From assembly GCF_000718015.1 (NCBI RefSeq), contig NZ_JODY01000061.1, positions 1 to 16,873 of the forward strand: a stretch of DNA of 16,873 nt. The letters run 5' to 3'. The position numbers and the translations under genes were made by a program. The notes beneath the pieces were generated by a model that made no database searches, was not told the DNA's origin, and saw only the letters and a list, made by a program, of their open reading frames with translations. Source of the stretch: Streptomyces catenulae. GTDB lineage: Bacteria; Actinomycetota; Actinomycetes; Streptomycetales; Streptomycetaceae. Shown one piece after another: positions 7,929-14,156 of the stretch. Within the stretch, counting starts at the first letter, position 1, and each line of letters starts with the position of its first letter.

Positions 7929-8241
7929 CCCGGGCGGGGAGGAGTTGGCGTTGCTCGCCGCCTACCTCCTCAGCAGCGCCCGGCGGCTGCTCCAGGAACC
8001 GCCGTCGTACGCGCTCTACCGGCTGATGGACGGCGCCCGCCGCGTCCTCGCGCTGTACGCGGACGGCGGTGGCGACCGTCCCGAACTGGTCGCGGTCCAC
8101 GCCGGGCTGGACGACCTGCTGCACCAGGCGCCCAACGAGAACCGCGACTACGCGGCCCTGCTCGACGGGATGTGCCGGCAGATGGTCGCCGGTCTCCAAC
8201 TGCCCGCGCCGGAGCCCGCCGCGTCCGCGCCGCCGTCCTGA
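7897..8241 (+). CDS. Cyclic dipeptide oxidase, small subunit (AlbB-like)
   Basis: Small protein of 114 aa, required as partner of the AlbA-type flavin subunit. It is mostly helical: EELALLAAYLLSSARRLLQE (15-34) followed by PPSYALYRLMDGARRVLALY (35-54), a pattern I recall from AlbB (first helix, then EP-x-x-Y and a second helix). A strong ribosome site CAGGAGG (7881-7887) lies 9 bp before the ATG, inside the end of the large-subunit gene. The position, overlap, size and helix pattern together identify it; the sequence alone is less distinctive. In general annotation such proteins may be given a DUF name. It is the last gene of the plus-strand operon, followed by a two-way terminator hairpin. 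Confidence 0.82.
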   Translation: MSTGTPRTPDDPGGEELALLAAYLLSSARRLLQEPPSYALYRLMDGARRVLALYADGGGDRPELVAVHAGLDDLLHQAPNENRDYAALLDGMCRQMVAGLQLPAPEPAASAPPS

Positions 8242-8249
8242 CGCCGCTG

Positions 8250-8276
8250 CCGCCGGGCCGGGGTCAGGCCCGGCGG
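8250..8276. terminator. Two-way terminator hairpin between oxidase and O-methyltransferase genes
   Basis: CCGCCGGGCC (8250-8259) pairs perfectly with GGCCCGGCGG (8267-8276) around a 7-nt loop. It lies 9 bp after the small-subunit stop codon. The loop contains the stop codon of the convergent O-methyltransferase gene, and the right arm is inside its last codons. It probably ends both transcripts. Confidence 0.65.
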
Positions 8277-9298
8277 GCCTCCAGGATGCTCAGCCCCGAC
8301 CCGGTGTCGATCACCCGGCGCGCGGCCAGGCCCGCTTCGGCCAGCAGCGCCTCGTACTCCTGGGCGGTCCGTTCGCGACCGCCCAGGAGGACGAGGACCA
8401 CCAGGTCGAGCATCTTCGCCGGGTGCGGGTGGTCGCCCGGCGGGATCAGCCGCTCGATCACCAGGAGCCGCCCGTCGGGGCCCATGGCCCGGCGGCAGCC
8501 GCGCAGGACGGTGACGGCCTCCTCGTCCGGCCAGTCGTGCAGGATCCACTTCAGGAGGTAGAGGTCGCCGCCCGGCGGCAGGGGGCCGAAGAGGTCACCG
8601 GCGACGGTCCGGCAGCGGTCGGCGAGGCCCGCCGCCGCGATCCGCTCCCGGGCCGCCGCGACCACGTGCGGCTGGTCGAAGAGCACGCCCTCGATGCCGG
8701 GGAACGCGTCGAGGACCGACAGCAGCAGGGAGCCGTCGCCGCCGCCGATGTCGACGACGGTACGGGCGCCGCCGAAGTCGTAGGCGTCGGTCAGTGCGGC
8801 GGCGTCGCGGCGGGTGACCTGCGCCATCCCGGTGTGGAAGAGGCTGTCGGCCTCCGGCCGGGCGCGCAGATGGTCGAAGAAGGGACGCCCGTAGGTCTGC
8901 GGGAAGGTCGCCTCGCCGGTGCGCAGGCTGTGCATGGCGTCGGCGAACGAGCGGCCCACCAGTTCGGAGAAGGCCAGCAGGGCGTGGACCGAGTCCGGGT
9001 GGTCCGACCGCAGGTATTCCCCGGTCGGGGAGAGCGCGAAGACGCCGGGCCGCACCTCGCGGAACACGTCCTCACCGGCGAGGACGCGCAGCAGCCGGTG
9101 CAGCGCGTCGGGGTGGGTGCGGGTGGCCGCCGCCAGTTCGGTGACCGGCCGCGGGCCGGTGGCGAGAGCGTCGGCGACGCCCACGGCGGCCACCAGGTGC
9201 AGGGCGCGGGCGGCGAGAAGCCCGTCGCTGAGGTCCAGCAGCCGGGTGCCGCCGGACCCGGGGCGGGTCCGGCCGCCGGAGTCCGGGCCTCCGGTCAT
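8264..9298 (-). CDS. O-methyltransferase, Methyltransf_2 family (cyclodipeptide tailoring)
   Basis: SAM-dependent methyltransferase of 344 aa with the layout of secondary-metabolite O-methyltransferases. A winged-helix dimerisation domain spans about 20-100 (LAAATRTHPDALHRLLRVLA, 55-74, with the ending ALSPTGEYLR, 88-97). The SAM site is VVDIGGGDGSLL (181-192), with D208 in FDQP. LLKWILHDWPDEEA (248-261) supplies the probable general base His254, as in plant and bacterial COMT-like enzymes. Its start codon overlaps the stop of the cyclodipeptide synthase (ATGA, 9295-9298), so the two are translated together. This strongly suggests that the substrate is that synthase's product or a dehydro derivative, for example a tyrosine hydroxyl or a ring amide. 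Some members of the family act as N-methyltransferases or hydroxylases. Confidence 0.9.
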   Translation of the reverse strand: MTGGPDSGGRTRPGSGGTRLLDLSDGLLAARALHLVAAVGVADALATGPRPVTELAAATRTHPDALHRLLRVLAGEDVFREVRPGVFALSPTGEYLRSDHPDSVHALLAFSELVGRSFADAMHSLRTGEATFPQTYGRPFFDHLRARPEADSLFHTGMAQVTRRDAAALTDAYDFGGARTVVDIGGGDGSLLLSVLDAFPGIEGVLFDQPHVVAAARERIAAAGLADRCRTVAGDLFGPLPPGGDLYLLKWILHDWPDEEAVTVLRGCRRAMGPDGRLLVIERLIPPGDHPHPAKMLDLVVLVLLGGRERTAQEYEALLAEAGLAARRVIDTGSGLSILEARRA

Positions 9299-10020
9299 GC
9301 GTCGGCCCCGGCGGACCAGGCGGCGGGCCGGACGACCAGGTAGCCCTGGTTCGGCGCGGCGCTCAGCACGTCGTGGTCCGGCTCCTTGAAGTACTCCACG
9401 ATCGGGGTGCTCACGTGGTAGCAGACCGCCGAGGAGCCCACGCCGAGGATGCCGGGGCTGTCCACGAAGAACGGCAGCTCGGCCAGGAGGTACTCCAGCC
9501 CGGCGCCCATGACGTGCGGCACCCGCTCCCCGGGCACCTCCCGGCCGTCGAGGAAGTGGTGCACCATCTCCTTGCAGGCGGTGGCCAGCCGCTCGCTGGC
9601 GTCGACCGCCTCGCCCACACGGGAGCGCACCGCCTGGTACTCCGCCCGCTCGAAGAAGGACGACATGGGCTGCATCCGCACCTTCTCCGCGGAGGCCCCC
9701 AGCCGCTCCACCGCCCGCCGGGTGCGCCGCCGTACGTCCCTGATCTGCGACTTGGCGAGCTTGGCCGCATGCCCGGCGTCGTTGCCGAGGGCGACCAGCA
9801 TCGTGTCGATGTGGACGTCGGTGTAGATCACGTCGATGGTGGCGAAGTGACGGGCGGCCCAGCGCAGCAGACCGGCCAGCCGGTCCTGGGTGAAGTAGCT
9901 GTTCCCCGCGCTCACCCCGATCACGGCGTGTTCCCCCTGGTCCCAGACCTCCTGGGACCGGGGACCGCTGGCGTATGCCTGGAAGGCGTCAGCAGAGTCG
10001 ACGGGCTGGCCATCGGCCAT
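9295..10020 (-). CDS. Cyclodipeptide synthase (tRNA-dependent, AlbC/NYH type)
   Basis: Uses two aminoacyl-tRNAs to make a cyclic dipeptide, with a Ser-bound aminoacyl intermediate and a class Ic tRNA-synthetase-like fold. From the ATG at 10020 the protein is 241 aa, close to AlbC (239 as recalled). The N-terminal signature GEHAVIGVSAGNSYF (29-43) places the nucleophile at Ser37 and Asn40. GLEYLLAELPFF (174-185) supplies Tyr177 and Glu181. SSAVCYHVSTP (196-206) supplies Tyr201-His202, so it falls in the NYH subfamily. An Arg-rich helix, RDVRRRTRRAVERLG (94-108), fits the tRNA-binding patch. The frame also has an ATG at 10077, but the one at 10020 has GGGGAG at proper spacing and keeps AlbC numbering. 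The remembered AlbC pocket residues stay hydrophobic here (Ile65, Met119, Phe184, Val199), which suggests bulky hydrophobic or aromatic amino acids. Confidence 0.95.
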   Translation of the reverse strand: MADGQPVDSADAFQAYASGPRSQEVWDQGEHAVIGVSAGNSYFTQDRLAGLLRWAARHFATIDVIYTDVHIDTMLVALGNDAGHAAKLAKSQIRDVRRRTRRAVERLGASAEKVRMQPMSSFFERAEYQAVRSRVGEAVDASERLATACKEMVHHFLDGREVPGERVPHVMGAGLEYLLAELPFFVDSPGILGVGSSAVCYHVSTPIVEYFKEPDHDVLSAAPNQGYLVVRPAAWSAGADA

Positions 10021-10219
10021 GGGCTCTCCCCACGTACGGGACGATGAGCTGCCCGGGCTGACAGGGCGCTCCGACATCTCACCCGTACCCGTACTTTCCG
10101 CCCGCCGTCTCGGTCATGCGGGTGAAGGCGCGGGCGGCGGCGGCCAAGACCCCGGCGGCGCTGCCCCGTTCGGCCCGTACGCCTGACCGCGCCGCCGCTT
10201 TCCTCCGTACTGTCGACGT
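10021..10219. promoter_or_regulatory. Divergent control region, cyclodipeptide synthase / polyphosphate kinase
   Basis: About 200 bp between two divergent starts, so promoters in both directions are expected here. On the minus strand, GGGGAG just before 10020 serves the synthase. On the plus strand, TACTGT lies about 7-12 bp before the kinase ATG and there is no Shine-Dalgarno sequence, which would fit a leaderless transcript. Repeated CGTAC words occur at 10087-10097. No convincing palindromic operator was seen. The assignment is from position and weak motifs only. Confidence 0.35.
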
Positions 10220-11053
10220 ATGGCGGAGGCGAAGGGGGCCAAGGGGAAGGGCGGCGGTCACCGGAAGCTGTCGCGGTCGCGGTACGAGCGGGAGCTGTAC
10301 CGGCTCCAGACGGAGCTGGTGAAGCTCCAGGAGTGGGTGCGCGGGTCGGGGGCGCGGCTCGTCGTCGTCTTCGAGGGGCGGGACGCGGCCGGGAAGGGCT
10401 CCACCATCAAACGCGTCACCGAGTACCTCAACCCCCGGGTGGCGCGGATCGTGGCGCTGCCGCGGCCCACCGAACGCGAGCGCACCGAGTGGTACTTCCA
10501 GCGCTACACGGAACATCTGCCCGCGGCGGGCGAGATCGTCCTCTTCGACCGCAGCTGGTACAACCGGGCCGGTGTCGAGCGGGTCATGGGGTTCTGCACC
10601 CCGGCCGAGCACCGGCGGTTCCTCCGGCAGTGCCCGATCTTCGAACGGATGCTGGTCGAGGACGGGATCCTGCTGCGCAAATACTGGTTCTCGGTCAGCG
10701 ACGAGGTGCAGGAACAGCGCTTCCGGCGGCGGCTCGCCGACCCCGTACGGCGCTGGAAACTCTCCGCCGTGGACCTCCAGTCGCTGACCCGCTGGGAGGA
10801 GTACTCGCAGGCCAAGGACGAGATGTTCGTCCACACCGACATCACGGAGGCGCCCTGGTACGTCGTCGAGAGCGACGACAAGCGCCGCGCCCGGCTGAAC
10901 ATGATCGCCCATCTGCTGTCGACGCTGCCGTACACCGACCTCACCCCGCCGGTCCTCGAACTGCCGCCGCGCCCACCGCCCACCGGCTACCGCCGCCCAC
11001 CCCGCGACCTGCAGAACTACGTCCCGGACCACGCCGCCGACCTGGAGACGTGA
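10220..11053 (+). CDS. ppk2: Polyphosphate kinase 2, class I
   Basis: Single-domain PPK2 (277 aa) that moves phosphate between polyphosphate and nucleotides, usually ADP to ATP or GDP to GTP. Walker A is FEGRDAAGKGSTIKR (51-65), Walker B is IVLFDRSWYNRAGVERVMGF (106-125), and the lid region follows with RRRLADPVRRWKLSAVDL (169-186). KAKDEMF-like DEMFVHTDITEAPWYVVESDDK (200-221) is the classic ending of the catalytic core. Length and motif spacing are those of one-domain class I enzymes. It begins with an ATG at 10220 without a ribosome site and runs divergently from the cyclodipeptide synthase and convergently to the P450. Its place inside the cluster may be chance. ATP regeneration for aminoacyl-tRNA supply is possible but unsupported. 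Confidence 0.93.
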   Translation: MAEAKGAKGKGGGHRKLSRSRYERELYRLQTELVKLQEWVRGSGARLVVVFEGRDAAGKGSTIKRVTEYLNPRVARIVALPRPTERERTEWYFQRYTEHLPAAGEIVLFDRSWYNRAGVERVMGFCTPAEHRRFLRQCPIFERMLVEDGILLRKYWFSVSDEVQEQRFRRRLADPVRRWKLSAVDLQSLTRWEEYSQAKDEMFVHTDITEAPWYVVESDDKRRARLNMIAHLLSTLPYTDLTPPVLELPPRPPPTGYRRPPRDLQNYVPDHAADLET

Positions 11054-11056
11054 GAC

Positions 11057-11084
11057 ACCGGGCGGGCCGCCCCCCCCGCCCGGT
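11057..11084. terminator. Two-way terminator hairpin between kinase and P450 genes
   Basis: ACCGGGCGGG (11057-11066) pairs perfectly with CCCGCCCGGT (11075-11084) around an 8-nt C-rich loop. It begins 3 bp after the kinase stop codon and its far arm touches the stop codon of the convergent P450 gene, so it fits shared termination. Confidence 0.75.
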
Positions 11085-12325
11085 CAGTCGGCCAGCCCCT
11101 CGATCACCACCGGCAGATGCCGTGGCCCCCGCAGCACCGCGTTGCGGCGGTAGGGCGGCGGGTCCTCGGCCAGCCGGGGGCCGGTGAGGCGGCGGGTGAG
11201 TTCGGTCAGGGCGATCTGGGTCTCCAACCGGGCCAGCGGGGCGCCGAAGCAGGTGTGGATGCCGCTGCCGAAGCTCAGATGCTGGTTGTCGGGGCGCTCG
11301 GGGAGGAAGCGGTCCGGTTCCGGGAAGCGGCGCGGGTCGCGGTTGCCGGAGGCCAGCAGCAGCCAGAGGGAGGCGCCCTTGGGGACGGTCGTCCCGGCGA
11401 TGTCGATGTCCGCCAACGTGGTGCGCTGCGGCAGCAGTTGGACGGGCGGGTCGAAGCGCAGCAACTCCTCGACGAACGGGGCCGCGAGAGCGGGCTCGTC
11501 CCGGAGCCGCCGGAGCAGCCCGGGGTCGCGGAGGAGGGTGAGCATCCCGTTGGTGATGAGGTTGACGGTGGTCTCGTGACCGGCGATCAGCAGAAGAGCC
11601 GCGGTGCTCACCATCTCCAGCGGGGACATCCGGCCGTCCGGACCGTGGTCGGTGGCGAGCGCGGACAGCATGTCGTCCCGGGGCGATCGGCGGCGCTCCT
11701 CGACCAGCCCGGCGAGGTAGGCGGCGAGGTCGGCGCGGGCCCGTCGCAGGGTCTCCCGCTGCGCCTCCCGCTCCTCGGGGGTGCCGTGGACGGGGTCCAG
11801 CCCGGCGGCGAGTGTGTCGGCCCACACATGGAAGCGGGGCTCGTCCTCCCGCGGGACGCCGAGCAGCCGGCAGATCACCGTGACCGGGAAGGGGTAGGCG
11901 AAGCTGTCGACGAGATCGAGGTGGTCGCGTCCCCGGAAGCCGTCGATGAGCTGGGTGACGATCCCGGCCAGCTCACCGCGCATGTCGGAGATGCGGCGCG
12001 GGGTGTGCGGCGGGCCGAACGGCCGCATCGCCAGGTCCCGCAGCCGGTCGTGGTCGGGCGGGTCCAGCCGCAGGAACGTCGGCGGCAGGTTCGGGTCCTC
12101 CTCTTCCTGCCCGAGGAACGCGGCGGCCTCCGGGTTCAGATTGCGGGCGTCGGAGCTGACCCGCGGGTCGTGCAGCAGCTCCTGGATCTCCCAGTACGTG
12201 CTGACCAGATAGGGGCCCGTCCCGTCCCGGACCACCGGGGTCTTCCGCAGCTCCGCGTAGAGGGGGTAGGGGTCGGCACGGTGGGCGGGGTCGAGGATCT
12301 GACGCAGGGGTGAGGCCGACGTCAT
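11084..12325 (-). CDS. Cytochrome P450
   Basis: Soluble bacterial haem monooxygenase of 413 aa. Visible landmarks: LRLDPPDHDRLR (85-96), the I-helix AGHETT (248-253) with the usual acid/threonine pair for oxygen activation, the K-helix EELLR (E287, R290), the PERF-like region PEPDRFLPER (335-344), and the haem loop LSFGSGIHTCFGAPLAR (350-366) with ligand Cys359. The ATG at 12325 has GGAAGGAA upstream at good spacing. The frame stays open beyond the start, but that part lies over the reductase gene in another frame. It is the third gene of a ferredoxin, reductase, P450 run, so its electron donors are encoded alongside. Its closeness to the cyclodipeptide synthase suggests hydroxylation or oxidative coupling of the cyclodipeptide, but this is inferred from position. 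Confidence 0.95.
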   Translation of the reverse strand: MTSASPLRQILDPAHRADPYPLYAELRKTPVVRDGTGPYLVSTYWEIQELLHDPRVSSDARNLNPEAAAFLGQEEEDPNLPPTFLRLDPPDHDRLRDLAMRPFGPPHTPRRISDMRGELAGIVTQLIDGFRGRDHLDLVDSFAYPFPVTVICRLLGVPREDEPRFHVWADTLAAGLDPVHGTPEEREAQRETLRRARADLAAYLAGLVEERRRSPRDDMLSALATDHGPDGRMSPLEMVSTAALLLIAGHETTVNLITNGMLTLLRDPGLLRRLRDEPALAAPFVEELLRFDPPVQLLPQRTTLADIDIAGTTVPKGASLWLLLASGNRDPRRFPEPDRFLPERPDNQHLSFGSGIHTCFGAPLARLETQIALTELTRRLTGPRLAEDPPPYRRNAVLRGPRHLPVVIEGLAD

Positions 12326-12362
12326 GACGGTTCCTTCCGGGCTTCGGGCGGACGGACTGAGG

Positions 12363-12386
12363 GGCGCGCGACGGATCACGCGCGCC
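12363..12386 (-). repeat. 8-bp inverted repeat at the end of the reductase gene
   Basis: GGCGCGCG (12363-12370) and CGCGCGCC (12379-12386) pair perfectly around an 8-nt loop that contains the reductase stop codon. It could partly terminate or stabilise the transcript between the reductase and P450 genes, which are 50 bp apart. Confidence 0.5.
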
Positions 12387-13779
12387 GTGGGGTGAACGAC
12401 AGGCGCCGGTCGGCCGGGGAGTGGCCGCTGAGGGTGACGGTCGGACCGTGGGTGGGCAGCGAGGGGTCCGGAAAACCGGCCGCGATCGGGTGACGCCCCT
12501 CCGGCCGCCGGTCGACGGTGGGGAACTCCGGCGGGAACGGCGCCGCCCGCTCGATCTGCCGCTCGTAGAACTCCAGCCATTTCCCCTGGTCGAAGGTGGT
12601 GGCGGCGATGACCCGGCCCTGGTGGCCGTAGACCGCGGTGAAGCGGTGCTCGGTGAGCGAGCCCTGGGTGACGAGGAGTTGGTCGGCCATCGGCGGCACC
12701 CCGACGGACTTGATGTTGACGCCGAACTGCGCCGACCAGAACGACGGCATCCACAGGTGCGGACGCCGGTCGACGCTCGCGCTGATCATGTTGTGCGCGG
12801 CGGTCTCCGCCTGCGCCACCGCGTTGCCCCAGTGCTCCAGGGAGAGGAACTGGTAGCCGAACAGCGGATGCGGGGAGCGGGCGACGTCCCCGGCGACGAA
12901 CACGTCGTCCGTGACGATCCCCCGCACGTCGAAGGCGCGGCACCCGGCGTCGCAGGCGATCCCGCGGGGCCCCGCGCCGAGCCCGGAGCCCGCCAGCCAT
13001 TCGGTGTTCCGGGTCGCGCCCAGACAGACCACCACCACATCCGCGTCGACGGCCGACCCGTCCGAGAAATGGGCGCGCCGCACCCGGCCGCCGGAATCCC
13101 CCTCCAGGCCGGTGACCTGCACCCCGCACCGCAGATCGACACCGTGCGCCCGCTGGAGCTCCGCCGCCACCTCCCCGATCACCCCGCCGAGCGCCCCCAC
13201 CAGCGGAGCCGGACCACGCTCCGCGACGGTGACCGGCAGCCCCCGCCCCCGGCAGGCCGAGGCGATCTCGGAACCGGTGAATCCGGCGCCGATCACCAGC
13301 ACCCGGCGCGGCCCGGCCGACAACCGGCGGTGCAGCCGCGCCGCATGGTCCCGGGTGCGCAGCACGAACACCCCGTCCAGATCCGACTCCAACTCGTGCG
13401 GCCAGGGCCGGGAGCGGACCCCGGTGGCGATCAGCAGCCGGTCGTAGGGGACGGTGTCGCCGTCGGCGAGCCGCACCTCCTTGGCGGCCGCGTCGAGCCC
13501 GGTGGCCGCGGTGCCCAGCCGCCACCGGGCGTCGATCGCCCGCCGCCGCGGCAGCGCCGTGTGGTCGGGGGGTACGAGGCCGAGCAGCACCTGTTTGGAC
13601 AACGGCGGCCGGTCGTACGGTTCGTGGGGCTCGTCGCCGATCATCGTGAGCGTGCCGCGGAAACCCTCCGCACGGAGCGTCTCGGCGGCCCGCAGCCCCG
13701 CGAGCGAGGCACCCACGACGACGATGCGGCCCTCGCGGCGGAAGGTCTCCGGAAAGCCGTCAACCGACACGGGAGGCAC
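12376..13779 (-). CDS. Ferredoxin reductase (FAD, NAD(P)H-dependent)
   Basis: Flavoprotein of the putidaredoxin-reductase type that passes electrons from NAD(P)H to the neighbouring ferredoxin. Counting from the GTG at 13779 (467 aa): FAD-binding RIVVVGASLAGLRAAETL (18-35), the conserved EPYDRPPLSK (54-63), NAD(P)-binding VLVIGAGFTGSEIA (160-173), and VFVAGDVA (293-300), where the second FAD motif is expected. A C-terminal tail of about 45 Pro/Arg-rich residues follows the reductase dimer domain. The GTG at 13779 has GGAGGGG just upstream and overlaps the ferredoxin gene by 20 bp, so translation is likely coupled. GTGs at 13770 and 13818 are alternatives. It supplies electrons to the P450 encoded next, by context. 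Confidence 0.9.
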   Translation of the reverse strand: MPPVSVDGFPETFRREGRIVVVGASLAGLRAAETLRAEGFRGTLTMIGDEPHEPYDRPPLSKQVLLGLVPPDHTALPRRRAIDARWRLGTAATGLDAAAKEVRLADGDTVPYDRLLIATGVRSRPWPHELESDLDGVFVLRTRDHAARLHRRLSAGPRRVLVIGAGFTGSEIASACRGRGLPVTVAERGPAPLVGALGGVIGEVAAELQRAHGVDLRCGVQVTGLEGDSGGRVRRAHFSDGSAVDADVVVVCLGATRNTEWLAGSGLGAGPRGIACDAGCRAFDVRGIVTDDVFVAGDVARSPHPLFGYQFLSLEHWGNAVAQAETAAHNMISASVDRRPHLWMPSFWSAQFGVNIKSVGVPPMADQLLVTQGSLTEHRFTAVYGHQGRVIAATTFDQGKWLEFYERQIERAAPFPPEFPTVDRRPEGRHPIAAGFPDPSLPTHGPTVTLSGHSPADRRLSFTPRRA

Positions 13780-14002
13780 CCGCCCCTCCGCCGTCGGACG
13801 CCCGCCCGACGTCCTCACCCTCGACGGTGATGGCCTGCACGGGGCAGGCGTGCGCGGCCCGGAGCACCTGCGGACGCCGGTCGTCGGCGGGCTGCGGGTC
13901 GTACATCAGCGCCTCCGCGCCGTGCAGGGCGAACACATCCGGCGCGAGAAAGGCGCACTGCGCGTACCCCTGGCACCGGTTGAGATCGACGACAAGCCTC
14001 AT
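13760..14002 (-). CDS. [3Fe-4S] ferredoxin (P450 electron donor)
   Basis: Small iron-sulfur protein of 80 aa. Three cysteines in the pattern of P450-linked ferredoxins are visible: Cys10 and Cys16 in NRCQGYAQCAFLAPDVF (8-24), and Cys53 in HACPVQAI (51-58). The missing cysteine between Cys10 and Cys16 (Tyr in the usual CxxC position) points to a [3Fe-4S] rather than a [4Fe-4S] cluster. The last 15 residues are a Gly/Ala-rich tail without family resemblance. The ATG at 14002 has AAGGAG upstream. It is the first gene of the overlapping ferredoxin-reductase unit followed by the P450. A 154-bp gap separates it from the MFS gene upstream, so it may have its own promoter. Confidence 0.93.
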   Translation of the reverse strand: MRLVVDLNRCQGYAQCAFLAPDVFALHGAEALMYDPQPADDRRPQVLRAAHACPVQAITVEGEDVGRASDGGGAGASRVG

Positions 14003-14156
14003 CGGGTCTCCGCTCCTTCACGACGTGGTCGGGTGCCCCGCCGCTCCGCCCGTCGGCGCGCACCCCGGAATCGGCCCGCCCCGCTCCAGCATCGGAGCGC
14101 GCCCGGAGCGGTGCACCCCGGCCGATGCGACGGGGTGACCCGGGGGGCGGCGCCCG

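Noticed and set aside
11084..13525. 813-codon open frame suggesting a reductase-P450 fusion
   Set aside because: Upstream of 12325 the frame runs through the reductase gene out of phase and gives Arg/Gly-rich nonsense. The P450 has its own start with a good ribosome site.
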